Shown here: positions 53,401 to 61,269 of the stretch, piece after piece
Layout of the letters: the number at the start of each line of letters is the position of its first letter
Numbering within the stretch: the first letter of the stretch is position 1
NCBI GenBank assembly: GCA_963767645.1
Contig: CAVYEW010000003.1
Coordinates: 310,001 to 374,000 of the forward strand
Direction of reading: 5' to 3'
DNA length: 64,000 nt
From: DATFDN01 sp963767645
GTDB lineage: Bacteria > Pseudomonadota > Alphaproteobacteria > Acetobacterales > Acetobacteraceae
Program-made: the position numbers and the translations under genes
The notes under the pieces: generated by a model
What the model was told of the DNA's origin: nothing
The model's database searches: none
What the model saw: only the letters and a program-made list of their open reading frames with translations

Positions 53401-53900
53401 TCGACCACATCGGAGGTCGTTGTGTCGGCCGTGCCGTTTATGACGATTTGGCCGACACCGCTGATTGAATAGGTGTTGCCGAAAGAGTCGGTAATCGCTG
53501 GCCCGATCGTCGTAACGGCCGTGCCCTCTGCGGATTCCAGCGTGGCCGGCGTGGTTGAGCCGGTCAAACCGAAAAGTTTCTGCAACGCACCAACGCTGGT
53601 CCACCCGGCAGCACTTCCGGACCTCGCAAGGATCGTGTCCGTCGATGCGAGCGAGGTGTACTGAGGCGCCGTCGCGATCGCGATTGCCTGCAATGTGGCA
53701 GTCGCGAAGTCTGCCAGATCGGCAGCAACCAAAGTCACAATGCCGTCGCGGCCAGCCACTTCCGTCACCCCAGAGATGGCTTGCAAGCTCGCGATCATGT
53801 CTCGGATGGTCTGCGGCGTGACTGAGCCCGCGGGCTGGTCGTCGCGGACCAACTGCAGCAGATCGGCGATGGTGCGGACGGTCCCGGTCGTGCCGCTCAT
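50490..53900 (-). CDS. Large tail-fibre/tailspike-like protein with FN3, HExxE-type and glycoside-hydrolase-like domains
   Basis: A 1,136-residue protein. Residues 1-130 resemble phage tail-fibre N-termini. Two similar modules (about 131-205 and 335-406) share GN, NGxxDTTT and W-rich ends. A fibronectin type III domain lies at about 218-305. Residues about 485-655 carry VTAHEFAEAATDP (H586, E587, E590), a metalloprotease-like motif. After a proline-rich linker (660-690), residues 700 to about 1010 look like a TIM-barrel glycosidase with putative catalytic glutamates in IEIDNETDG (E847) and IMMGEWNID (E959). Start ATG 53900 overlaps the upstream stop (ATGA). It would bind and cut surface polymers during adsorption; this is inference. 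Confidence 0.72.
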   Translation of the reverse strand: MSGTTGTVRTIADLLQLVRDDQPAGSVTPQTIRDMIASLQAISGVTEVAGRDGIVTLVAADLADFATATLQAIAIATAPQYTSLASTDTILARSGSAAGWTSVGALQKLFGLTGSTTPATLESAEGTAVTTIGPAITDSFGNTYSISGVGQIVINGTADTTTSDVVELYYHAPTPGAAKQVYWENRVDIWRTRANGSTIWVQTTTPLPQPAAPPTTPAAFTSGNGAGITGLTSSATTLNSVTLTWTPPLGAASSLQYVAQFKRWCDFTWTYVGVPFTGATCTVSGLAANTWYQFRVQPNGGRFSQAYFLGTPAPSATVASPDGYIVSDFSTKTPPEFSFTDASGNRWSLTRGDDVSPYYVVRNGATDTTTANVTGLVLSGGNVYQTNKDQLWWYWSGSSWTATTDPRAGAPPVGVLPPTYQSDASADDVMGWHGAQPLNGMAATIIYAGPDWLLSSHNPTQDALSSALRTMVSGPYLSGLSEYGVFTPPQIVNEIVVTTTPPSSPVETDHQNFLASLFNAGTLAPPSSDAHIFFIHYQNGVSVPNALGEHNSFFYNGNMVRYGYCVGYQLPAPQTMLDERTSVTAHEFAEAATDPTVVRQDGTLGGFGWSGWGGPTANSANSVIEIEDFNTITLPGAYVNGVWVAGFYSNRIGAYIIPTSAPSSLPSWPPAPPAIPTSTSAPGPGPAATGTMASVDFTATTGVFASGCLWGFGTAALADSTDGGATYFQPCTIALNVTALAALNMRLLRINCNAGTAPGSAVAPNWTAGIFANGVNNPDFSKIQNFMNVAYKFISPTCRLIIGVQFYPNIGNPSDYATACKAIVNYFKTTPSGGQILPLWGIEIDNETDGKVDTGTFCSFASAAADAVHSIDPNIQIIAPVYSYVAATAPDGRFTTLGNVLGTRLGRLGYHGYRYGMGVDATPTDDGLFATTKPAADATVARASVAGTPAANAPIMMGEWNIDFNAGNETREQQQIGAVFAAFWILNGFLSGKGVECAAIWEALGDGTYGAVQNGVIDPTGYFLSKAGQVMEGNQVSCTFGGGSGGTPPTIALAVENGNKFGVLLCNYSTTSGTPKVMGGTVGLGHWPVNGSGTGTVNRWEQSPQYPNGNLIQLAVTNGVTAATTVPAQSVVILHN

Positions 53901-54484
53901 GCCGCCTTCGCAGGCGTCGCGGCCAAGCGGCCCCACGCGGCCCGCTCCGCCGCCTCGTGCTCGCCCGGCTCGCGCCCGTATGGGCCGCGCGACAGATACG
54001 GCCCATCCGGCACCCGCAGGCCATGCGCCATGGCCGCGGCGATGGTGTCCGTGGCCTTGGCGTATGCCACAGTCGCCTTTGCGAGCAGCAACTCCGCCTC
54101 ATCGATCAGTGCCGCCGCCGCGATCCGCTGCGCGATGCCGTGTTCCAGAACAGGACGGTGCGCCTCGCTCTGCGCAACACTCACCGCACGCTGCGCCTCG
54201 GCCCAACCGCGTTCTGCAGCGGCTTGCGAGTCCCGAGCGAAGGCGAGCTGCGTCTCGGCATCCGCGACAGCACGTGCCGCGGCGATGGAGTGCGCCGGCG
54301 GAACCCCACCCGTGCGAGCCGCCTTGGTTACGATCACATCACGCGCCGCCATGGCGGCCAGCACCGCCCTTTCCGCGTCGGTGACGGCGCCGGCCACGCG
54401 ATCACGGATCGCAGTCGCATCCGCCAGCCTCTGCCGGCACTGCTCGACATGGCTATGCAGCACCAGGTTGTTCGGATAGTCCAT
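53897..54484 (-). CDS. Alanine-rich helical phage protein
   Basis: A 195-residue protein dominated by long Ala/Glu/Arg helices (CRQRLADATAIRDRVAGAV through AAAALIDEAELLLAKATVAY), likely coiled coil, ending in a Pro/Gly segment with GPYLSRGPYGREPGEHE. ATG 54484 overlaps the previous stop (TGATG) and its stop overlaps the tail-fibre start. It could be a fibre-assembly chaperone or connector by position. No family recognised. Confidence 0.7.
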   Translation of the reverse strand: MDYPNNLVLHSHVEQCRQRLADATAIRDRVAGAVTDAERAVLAAMAARDVIVTKAARTGGVPPAHSIAAARAVADAETQLAFARDSQAAAERGWAEAQRAVSVAQSEAHRPVLEHGIAQRIAAAALIDEAELLLAKATVAYAKATDTIAAAMAHGLRVPDGPYLSRGPYGREPGEHEAAERAAWGRLAATPAKAA

Positions 54485-54945
54485 CAGCCCCGCCTTAGAT
54501 TGGAGTCGAACTCGCCCAGCCGGCGCTGCAGCTCCGCCCGCAGCCCGCTGGCCATTGATGCGCGCGCGAAGTGCGAGACAAGGCGGTTCTGGTAGTCGGC
54601 GGCTTCCTGCGCCGTCATCGTGCTGACCGGCTTCTCCGGTTCCGGCGCCTTCGCGCCCGCGAAGCCATCGATCTGATGACTTATCAGGTTCAATTCGAGC
54701 GTGTTCACCTCGGCGTCGCTCATTCCGCCGAAGCGCGCGTGCGACATCAACTCCATCGTTGACTTGCCCATGTCTTCGGGACCAAAGAGCTGCGGCTTTG
54801 CGGCCTTGAACCTCGCCAGCGACGCCTCGCGTCCGGCCTGCGTCTCCAAATCGCCGAGCAGGCCCGCGGCCTCCGCAAGCTCGATCATCTCCGGGGCGCG
54901 CAACCCGTGGCGCATGGCCATTTCCGTGAACAGCAGTTTCGACAC
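54484..54945 (-). CDS. Phage hypothetical protein downstream of terminase
   Basis: A 153-residue mixed helical protein (MAMRHGLRAPEMIELAEAAG, GMSDAEVNTLELNLISH). GTG start 3 bases after the TerL stop, with AGGTGA upstream. It occupies the position where a portal gene is normally found but is far too short to be one. Function unknown. Confidence 0.68.
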   Translation of the reverse strand: MSKLLFTEMAMRHGLRAPEMIELAEAAGLLGDLETQAGREASLARFKAAKPQLFGPEDMGKSTMELMSHARFGGMSDAEVNTLELNLISHQIDGFAGAKAPEPEKPVSTMTAQEAADYQNRLVSHFARASMASGLRAELQRRLGEFDSNLRRG

Positions 54946-54948
54946 ACT

Positions 54949-56283
54949 TCACCTCGCCATGAAATTCAGCCGCGTCCAGCGCGCCGGCTTCGCTTGGTTC
55001 TCGACAAGCAACTCAGTCAGCCCCCACACCATCGCATCGAGCCGATCAGGCGACGCCATGTTGCTGTTCGGCTCCCATTGGGCGAGCTGATCCTCAAGCG
55101 CCGTGAGATGACCAACGATGTGCGCACGGTTCTGCTCGAATAGTGCGACGACGGGTTCCGCGCGCTGCGCCTTGCCGCGCGATGCGTGCAAGGCTTTGAA
55201 CGGAACCGACAAATCAACGGCGCGCAATGTCGTCTCGACCATCGCAGCGCCGAAGTTCACCTCAGCTACGATGCGGTCGGCCTTGTGGCGACGGAAGGCA
55301 TCAATCGCGCGGCGAGCCCAGCCTTCGGGGCTGAACTTGCCGGAGAGATCGGCGAGCACATACCCGTGCCCGTCGTCGCCACGAGCGCAGACCACGATGC
55401 CGGTTTCGTCGCTGCCCTTGTTCGATGTGCCGGCCGGGTCCACCGCGACCACAATCCTGCGCAGCACTTCCGGAGCCGAGCGGACGCGCGTGGTTTCGAT
55501 GAGCGCACGGGACCAAAGCGCGCCTTCCGCGTCCTCTATCAGCTCGGCATCGAGTTCTTGTCTGCCGAGTGACGTGTTGCCGTATTTTTCGTTGAGATAG
55601 CGCAGCGTGCTCGCGTCCAGGTTCGGCGCATTATCAGCAGTCCGCGCGCGGGTGATGACCGTGCTCGATGCGGCTATGATGCTCTTGAGCAGCGGAATCG
55701 GCTTCGGCGTCGTGCTGATGAGCACGCGAGGCGCATCACCCTTCGGGCCTGGCAGGCGCAACGCCATCGAAAGCATGTCCCACACGGCCGCTGCGTCGGC
55801 GTAGCTGGTCAGCTCGTCGCACCAGGCGCCGTCGAGGTTCGGGCCGCGGAGGCGATCGGGCTCTTCCGCGCTGAACAGGTGCCCGATGGCGCCATTCGGC
55901 CACACCAGGCGCCGGGTGGACGGTTCGAATTCCGGCCTACACCACGGCGAGGCGGTTGCCAGGATGCCGGATGGGCCTTGGATCTGGATACGGCGCACCG
56001 CGTCGGCAGTCGGGCCTATGATGGCGAGCTGCGTGCGCTGGCCGGCTTCGACCTCGGCCCTGATCCATTCGGAGGCAGCGCGCGTCTTGCCTGATCCGCG
56101 TCCGCCGAGCAGGAGCCAGGTGCGCCATGCGCCGTCGGGTGCAAGCTGATCCGGGCGAGCCCAGAACGGCCAGGCGAAGGTCAACGCCTCCAGCGCGTCC
56201 GGTGGCAGAGAACCCAACACCTCGCGCCGCGTGCCTTCGGGCAGCGCTGCCATCCGGGCCGCAGCGGAGGCGCCGGCCGTCAT
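54949..56283 (-). CDS. Terminase large subunit
   Basis: A 444-residue packaging motor. The ATPase domain has Walker A LLLGGRGSGKTRAAS (about residues 56-70), Walker B LDGAWCDEL and the coupling motif VLISTTPKP. The nuclease domain begins VVAVDPAGTSNKGSDETG, with later VAEVNFGAAMVE and DRLDAMVWGLTEL supplying metal-binding aspartates. The length is complete. ATG overlaps the upstream small gene (ATGA). The family resembles alphaproteobacterial prophage and gene-transfer-agent terminases. No portal or capsid follows it. Confidence 0.92.
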   Translation of the reverse strand: MTAGASAAARMAALPEGTRREVLGSLPPDALEALTFAWPFWARPDQLAPDGAWRTWLLLGGRGSGKTRAASEWIRAEVEAGQRTQLAIIGPTADAVRRIQIQGPSGILATASPWCRPEFEPSTRRLVWPNGAIGHLFSAEEPDRLRGPNLDGAWCDELTSYADAAAVWDMLSMALRLPGPKGDAPRVLISTTPKPIPLLKSIIAASSTVITRARTADNAPNLDASTLRYLNEKYGNTSLGRQELDAELIEDAEGALWSRALIETTRVRSAPEVLRRIVVAVDPAGTSNKGSDETGIVVCARGDDGHGYVLADLSGKFSPEGWARRAIDAFRRHKADRIVAEVNFGAAMVETTLRAVDLSVPFKALHASRGKAQRAEPVVALFEQNRAHIVGHLTALEDQLAQWEPNSNMASPDRLDAMVWGLTELLVENQAKPARWTRLNFMAR

Positions 56284-56489
56284 GGCGTTTCCGGCCCGTC
56301 AGACGCCCGCTGGACGGCATTGCCGGGTTGCGGCATCGATGTAGCGTCCGCGGCCTTGGGCGCCCTGGCGGGCCACGGGGCGCGGGCTGCGGGCGGGGTC
56401 TGGCCTGGCAGGCGTGACGCTGGACGGCCAGCCCGACCGGGCGGCGGAGCGCTGGTTCCAACGATCGCGCGCGGGTGCTTCGTGCTCAT
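56280..56489 (-). CDS. Small hypothetical protein between terminase genes (1)
   Basis: A 69-residue, proline/alanine/arginine-rich reading frame (MSTKHPRAIVGTS) whose stop overlaps the TerL start as ATGA and which begins 2 bases after another small frame. Coding support is the tight spacing only; composition is low complexity. Confidence 0.4.
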   Translation of the reverse strand: MSTKHPRAIVGTSAPPPGRAGRPASRLPGQTPPAARAPWPARAPKAADATSMPQPGNAVQRASDGPETP

Positions 56490-56491
56490 TG

Positions 56492-56701
56492 TCACCGCGC
56501 CCGGACCGTCCGGACCAGGTGCGCAACCCGGCCCGCCAGCCATGGCAGCGGCAGAGAACGGACCGCGAACATCGGCGCGGCACTGTGGGCCGTCTTGTGG
56601 GTCAGCCGATTGGCGCTCGGCAGAAATGGCCGTCTTCTGCGAGTTTCCGAGGCAAGTTCGGCGGAAGGCACTTCCGCCGTGGGCCAGTTGCGGGGGGTCA
56701 T
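56492..56701 (-). CDS. Small hypothetical protein between terminase genes (2)
   Basis: A 69-residue basic reading frame (MTPRNWPTAEVPSAELASET) whose ATG overlaps the stop of the small-terminase-like gene. No family recognised. Its placement in the uninterrupted chain of coupled genes is the main support. Confidence 0.4.
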   Translation of the reverse strand: MTPRNWPTAEVPSAELASETRRRRPFLPSANRLTHKTAHSAAPMFAVRSLPLPWLAGRVAHLVRTVRAR

Positions 56702-57060
56702 GCAGCCTCGGCCGGAACCGGCTCGGGCGCGGCCGAAGGTGGAGCAAGCCTCGCCAGGCGCTCCTCAAGGCCCGCCAGCAGTTCATGCGGGTCCACACGG
56801 GTTGACGCATGGGCCACCACTGCAACTGATTGGCGAGGTGCAACGAACGGCAGGACGATCGCGGCACACTGAATCCGGACGGGCAACGCCACGCTCTCAT
56901 CCTGGACAATGCCGCACAGAAACGAGACCGGGTCCGAGCCAGCCTCGATGATCTCCGTCACCCGCCCGCGCACGGCCGCGCGCAACGTCTGCCGTGCCGG
57001 CTGCCAGGCTGATCCGGGTTTTCTGCCAGCGCCGGGTCTCGCGCCACCAAGGGCCATCAC
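56698..57060 (-). CDS. Terminase small subunit-like DNA-binding protein
   Basis: A 120-residue protein beginning with the GARPGAGRKPG motif seen in phage small terminases and related DNA-binding proteins, followed by a helical region (LRAAVRGRVTEIIEAGSDPVSFL) and an acidic, proline-rich tail. The position upstream of TerL supports the small-subunit assignment. A 480-base non-coding repeat region precedes it. Confidence 0.62.
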   Translation of the reverse strand: MMALGGARPGAGRKPGSAWQPARQTLRAAVRGRVTEIIEAGSDPVSFLCGIVQDESVALPVRIQCAAIVLPFVAPRQSVAVVAHASTRVDPHELLAGLEERLARLAPPSAAPEPVPAEAA

Positions 57061-57542
57061 AATCCCGTATATGAATTCGTGTGAATAGGGTATTTGGAAT
57101 ACCTGGAACTCGCAACCGATTCTTCTCTGTCCTGCACTACAATTACATGGCGAATACTGCCGTATTGCGGCGAATGCTGGCGGACACTTGCTCGTTTGTT
57201 ACTGGGGGTTACGGTGAGACGCACGCGGCCTTGGCCATGCGGCATCGTCTGCGCGGGTCTGCGCCGGTCTCGCGCGGGTCTGCGCCGGACATCCGCGCAG
57301 TCCGGCCCAAGTGCCTAATGCGGGAGGACACCGGCGCAAAGCCGCGCCAATGGCGGCTTGCGCCGGTCTCCCGTCTTAGCACCTAGACCGATGCGCGCAT
57401 TTCGCCTTCGAGACAAACTCTCCCATCATGGGAAGTGAAGGCTGGGGGGGAAGTGCGAGGGTCTCGCGCGGGTCTCGCGCGGGTCTCGCGGCGCTCTAGG
57501 CATCTGGACTGCTCTCGTCCCATGCGGCGGCAGGCTTGCTGC
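57061..57542. other. Non-coding region of 480 bases with iteron-like repeats
   Basis: Separates the primase operon end from the terminase genes. It holds at least eight copies of a GCGCsGGTCT-type unit, described separately, and probably a promoter for the terminase genes. No convincing coding frame is seen on either strand; the plus-strand frame at 57081-57386 lacks a ribosome-binding site and family similarity. Confidence 0.6.
57251..57488 (+). repeat. Iteron-like array of GCGCsGGTCT units
   Basis: Four 10-11 base units are tandem at 57251-57291 (GCGCGGGTCT, GCGCCGGTCT, GCGCGGGTCT and GCGCCGGACA). One further GCGCCGGTCT lies at 57360-57369, and three tandem 11-base units GCG(A/C)GGGTCTC lie at 57456-57488. 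All point the same way. Such spaced direct repeats next to a replication gene are typical of initiator-binding iterons. They are too short and regular for CRISPR. Confidence 0.7.
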
Positions 57543-57815
57543 CTATTCGCAACCTCTCGCGAGCTTGCGAGTTTCGGGCCGGCGGTATGATGCCTCCTGC
57601 ATCCCGAACTCATCCTTGAGCCGCGTCAGGGTAGCCTTCTCTGCCTCCGGCCTGGTGAACCCGTGCTCGTGCAATAGTCCCCTGACTGATCGGCTTTCAC
57701 CTGACAGTTTCGGGGACCATGGCTCGCCGTTTGAGGCTGGGCAGCCTTGCTCGATTGCGATCGCCAGTCTTGCCAGATCCTGAAGCGACGCGACCTTGGT
57801 TAGGGCGGCGTCCAC
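57543..57815 (-). CDS. Phage hypothetical protein downstream of the primase gene
   Basis: A 90-residue protein starting with GTG, overlapping the primase-polymerase end by 16 bases. It is helical with LQDLARLAIAIEQG and VRGLLHEHGFTRPEAEKATLTRL. Stops before the iteron-like region. No family recognised. Confidence 0.6.
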   Translation of the reverse strand: MDAALTKVASLQDLARLAIAIEQGCPASNGEPWSPKLSGESRSVRGLLHEHGFTRPEAEKATLTRLKDEFGMQEASYRRPETRKLARGCE

Positions 57816-59725
57816 GGCACTGCGGCGGGCACCACCTCGCCGTTCGCCAGCGTGTAGGGCACCTTCTCGAACCACTGAGCCGATCGAAGAGGCGCGTAGT
57901 TCGATTTTGCGTCATCCAGCCGGACAAAGTTGCTCCGCTGCTCGATGTCGGTCGGAAGCCCGAATGCCCGAGCGTCATCTTCCGACATGAGGGTGAGCGT
58001 CACCGCAATGCGCACCGCGCCTATGATGGCGGATGCACCGCGGGCGATGTCCGGATCACCGGGCGAGTATGCTGCGCCTTTCCTGGTGTGGTGCAGGATG
58101 ATGACTGCCATGTTGTAGGTGATCGCCAGCTCGCGGAACTTTGCGACGATGGATCGGATTGCGGTGTTGTCGTTTTCTTCTGCGGTGTGCAGTTCTGTGA
58201 ACGGATCGGCGATGAACATTGCGGGCCGGTGCTTGGCGATCAGCTTATCAAGCTGCTCCATAGCTGGCGTGAAATGCAGCCTCCCATTTTCATCGCGGAC
58301 GATCAGTGTCCCGACTGTGCGCGGCGCGATGCGGATGACCTTGCCGGCTATGTCGGCCGGGCTCGCATCGAAATGGCGCAGTGTCGCCTCAAGGCGCCTT
58401 CTTTGCTCGGGTCCATCGTCTTCTACATTATAGACGATGACTTTGCCGGGTTCGGCGGGATGGAAGCGCCCGAATTTCCAGCATAGGGCGATTGCTGTTG
58501 CCCATCCGAGCATCAGGCTTGACTTCAGGGCCGATGGCGGGCCTGCCACCAGTGTTACGGCGCCGCGTAGTGCGTAGCCGGGTGCGACCCAGGGGCGGCG
58601 CGGTGTCTGTGCCGGGTCCCAGGTGTCGGCGTCGATCAGGAGTGCGTCTTCGTCGGATCTGGGCGGCGCTTCCTCTCGTTCTGGTGCGTCCGTCCAGGGC
58701 GGCGGTTCGGCTGGGCCTTGTCGGTTCGCCCGCTCCCTCGTTTCGCTCGGCCGGCGCCATCCTGGGATGGCGTCATGCGCGAGCGCATAGAGCTTGCCCG
58801 CGCCGGTCTGAGTGGGCGGGCTTGTGGCGTAGTGATCCCATCGTGCCTGACAGGCAGCGTCATCGTGTGTGGGATGCTGCGCGGACCACGCGCACCAGGC
58901 GGCAAATGCGTGGTGCGAACCGCCGGATGCGGCCCAGGCAGCCATTCCAATGGCGTTCCAGTGTTCCCAGTCCGGCGGACCTTCGTTCGGGATCGCCGCG
59001 AGCGCGGCAATCACGTCCAGCGTTTCCGCCCGCCCGTCGCCGTCATAAGCGCGCTGATCGCGGTTTCTGGTGTGGGTAGGGTCTTCGGCCTTCACCGGGT
59101 CCGCCTCGATGAGCGGCGCCACGGCGGCAAGGAACTCAGTGATTTGCCGCTCGGTAATCGCTGGCAGCGCACCGCGACCGAATTCTTCCGGCGGTTCAGG
59201 CGACCAATACAGCTCGGCGCCGGTCTTATGCCGGCCGTGCGAGACGAATTGCTGGCCGCGGCCGAGCACTTCGACCTTGCCGAGCTTGCCGGAAAGCGCT
59301 CGCTTGGGCGGCTCGCCCTCCGCGGCTCGATAGGGCAACAGGCAACGGCCGCTGTTGGATCGGCACCGGATGATGGTGTCGCCCAGCATTTTCAAGGCGA
59401 GCGCCCGGATGTGCCCGGCCAGCTCGAAGTCATCGATATCAATATCAACCGCCCGCAAGCCATCGGCCATGAGACCGGTGTTCGGCGCGTGCGCGACGGC
59501 AGGCAGCGTCGCCGCTTCGGGCGGATTGCGGCGAGCCCGCTCTTCCCATCCGTTGCCAAGAGGCGCCTTGCCGGCCCGATCCGGGTCTGGGTGGTCGTAC
59601 GAGTAGACGGGAACCGGGCGGAACCCTTCGTCCCAGAGCTGCGCGCGGAGGCCGGCGATGGTCTCCAGCATAACGGGGTCGGGACCAGCGCCGTTGCTTC
59701 GGCTAGATGCGGCGGCGGCGCTCAT
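57800..59725 (-). CDS. Bifunctional primase-polymerase / RepA-like ATPase
   Basis: A 641-residue replication protein. Residues about 20-210 are a prim-pol N-terminal domain, with KAPLGNGWEERA, TGLMADGLRAVDIDIDD and VEVLGRGQQFVSHGRH. Residues about 240-330 are a PriCT-type helical domain (WEHWNAIGMAAWAASGG, ARWDHYATSP). Residues about 385-600 form a RecA-like ATPase with Walker A AGPPSALKSSLM, MFIADPF as Walker B, and VIILHHTRKG. It could prime and unwind at the element's own origin. It lies in a coupled operon with the TOPRIM gene upstream; the iteron-like array follows downstream. Confidence 0.87.
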   Translation of the reverse strand: MSAAAASSRSNGAGPDPVMLETIAGLRAQLWDEGFRPVPVYSYDHPDPDRAGKAPLGNGWEERARRNPPEAATLPAVAHAPNTGLMADGLRAVDIDIDDFELAGHIRALALKMLGDTIIRCRSNSGRCLLPYRAAEGEPPKRALSGKLGKVEVLGRGQQFVSHGRHKTGAELYWSPEPPEEFGRGALPAITERQITEFLAAVAPLIEADPVKAEDPTHTRNRDQRAYDGDGRAETLDVIAALAAIPNEGPPDWEHWNAIGMAAWAASGGSHHAFAAWCAWSAQHPTHDDAACQARWDHYATSPPTQTGAGKLYALAHDAIPGWRRPSETRERANRQGPAEPPPWTDAPEREEAPPRSDEDALLIDADTWDPAQTPRRPWVAPGYALRGAVTLVAGPPSALKSSLMLGWATAIALCWKFGRFHPAEPGKVIVYNVEDDGPEQRRRLEATLRHFDASPADIAGKVIRIAPRTVGTLIVRDENGRLHFTPAMEQLDKLIAKHRPAMFIADPFTELHTAEENDNTAIRSIVAKFRELAITYNMAVIILHHTRKGAAYSPGDPDIARGASAIIGAVRIAVTLTLMSEDDARAFGLPTDIEQRSNFVRLDDAKSNYAPLRSAQWFEKVPYTLANGEVVPAAVPWTPP

Positions 59726-60078
59726 GCCGCGCTCTCCAACACGCCGAGGCGTTCAGCGATCCCGTACAGACACCCTCGCTGCTTGGGTGAGAGCGACCGC
59801 TGTTGCAGAATGCTATGGACAAAGCCGACCTCCCACGGGCGCAGCATTCCTTGTCGGAATGCGCATGCCTTCGCGACCTCGCGCCAAGGAACCTCAGACC
59901 GGGTGCTCTGCGTGACCGTCGTTGGTGCCGGGATCACGTCGGCCCAATCGAGCCCGGCTCGGCGGAGGAGCCGCACGGCGGCCAGTCCCGCGGCGTCACG
60001 CTCGCCCGCTTTGTCCGATCCGAGCAGCGGAAGTATCTTCAACAACTTGTCACGGGCGGGGACGGTGAGGGCGGTCAT
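59722..60078 (-). CDS. Phage hypothetical protein
   Basis: A 118-residue protein: an N-terminal helical part (LLKILPLLGSDKAGERDAAG, LLRRAGLDWADVI) and a C-terminal PWEVGFVHSILQQRSLSPKQ segment. I recall this arrangement from alphaproteobacterial prophages, without known function. ATG overlaps the TOPRIM stop and its stop overlaps the primase start, both ATGA. Confidence 0.7.
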   Translation of the reverse strand: MTALTVPARDKLLKILPLLGSDKAGERDAAGLAAVRLLRRAGLDWADVIPAPTTVTQSTRSEVPWREVAKACAFRQGMLRPWEVGFVHSILQQRSLSPKQRGCLYGIAERLGVLESAA

Positions 60079-60964
60079 GCCGAGCCCTCCGCTCGCAGTC
60101 GTCCGACGAGGTTATGCAGCAACTCGCGCTCGCTTTGCTCAGCGGCTTTCAGGATTTCGAGTTGATCGGCGGGTAGATGAACCTCGATGTAGCTGCGAAC
60201 CAGGCTCCGCAGCATGTCGGGATCGATCGCATCCAGTTCGACCGAAATGTTGCCGAATCCCTTGGCCCTGGAGTTCGGTCGTCTTCGTCGGTCGTGTAGG
60301 TCAGATTCCACTTGCTGATTTGTTCAGGTCGGACGGCAATGCGCTGAAAGTGAATCTCGGCGTAGGGGGCTAGCACCCCCAGTGTCTGCTCGATCTTCTC
60401 TCCGGCGTTCACGCCACTCGGGTCGTAATCCCCAAGGTGATAGATGTAGATCGGCACGTTGAGTTCGCTTATGTGCTCGGCCGCCGAATGCAGGAACGAT
60501 AGGCTGGCGTAGCCCCGCGCCACCATAAGCGGCACGTCGTACATGGCCGTGACTGGATAGATCACGCCTGACAGGGCGTCCTTCTCCAACCATATCTCGA
60601 CGTAGCAATCTTCGGCTGCCCATAGCGACTTTCGGTAGAACCGCGCCGTGTCTTCCAGGGCCTCCTGGATGTTGTCGAAGGTGGCGGGCTTGCGCTGCCA
60701 GCGGGTATTGTCGGCGAGCCAGCCGTACGGCAACACGCCGTTCCGGCGCATCGCTACCAGGTCGGTCTGCACCTTGGTGTATCCAGCTTCAGTCTTCTCG
60801 ACCAAGCTGTGGACGGTTGCCTGGTAGAAAACTTGGCGGACCGTCATCGGCTTCATTGCCGCCACGATCTCGCAAAGAGCTACGTGCCTGGCAGCCATCT
60901 CGGCTTTGGTGGCCCTGGTCCGCTTTATCGGGCTAGTCTGATAAGACTGTGGGGTGAGGCTCAT
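60075..60964 (-). CDS. TOPRIM-domain phage protein (topoisomerase VI A/Spo11-like), frameshifted twice
   Basis: About 296 residues after repair. The N-terminal MTVRQVFYQATVHSLVEKTE resembles Spo11/TopVIA winged-helix segments. The TOPRIM-like core shows VEIWLEKDAL with the acidic residue and YHLGDYDPSG with the DxD. After ISKWNL the frame is lost. Removing one base at 60301 and one at 60276 gives PTRPTKTTNSRAKGFGN, then ISVELDAIDPDMLRSLV to a stop at 60075 that overlaps the next ATG (ATGA). The catalytic tyrosine of true TopVIA is not obvious, so it may be a nuclease-like TOPRIM protein. Confidence 0.75.
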
Positions 60965-61146
60965 CGCAGCGCCTCCGCCCGCATGGCGGCTGCCTCATGG
61001 GCCAGGCGCTCCGCTTCCGCGTGCTTGCCCTGGAACAGCAAAGCGTCAGCCGTGCGGTCGAGTGCGGCCGCGAGAGCCGCGCTCTGTTCGGTCGAGAACA
61101 GGCGCCGAAGGTTCCGGTCTAGGATGGGGCGCTTCACAGCGGCCAT
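60961..61146 (-). CDS. Small helical hypothetical protein upstream of TOPRIM gene
   Basis: A 61-residue protein, mostly one amphipathic alanine-rich helical region (FSTEQSAALAAALDRTADAL, AEAERLAHEAAAMRAEA). Its stop overlaps the TOPRIM ATG. Function unknown. Confidence 0.6.
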   Translation of the reverse strand: MAAVKRPILDRNLRRLFSTEQSAALAAALDRTADALLFQGKHAEAERLAHEAAAMRAEALR

Positions 61147-61153
61147 CGCGCTT

Positions 61154-61175
61154 CTCCGTGTGCTAAGGCACGGAG
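61154..61175. other. Hairpin upstream of the replication operon
   Basis: Inverted repeat CTCCGTG/CACGGAG (7 bp) with an 8-base loop in the 123-base gap between the AlpA-like gene and the following small gene. It might end AlpA-like transcription, attenuate, or serve as an operator. No T-tract is seen. Confidence 0.4.
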
Positions 61176-61269
61176 GGTTGCGGCGCGAACGAGGATCGGC
61201 TATCAGTCCGGTGCCGCCGAACTTTTGCCGATCCCAGCCCTCGCCGCTCCTCGCGTGCGGGGGCTGTTG

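Noticed and set aside
57251..57488. CRISPR array
   Set aside because: Units are 10-11 bases, mostly without spacers, and no cas gene is present.
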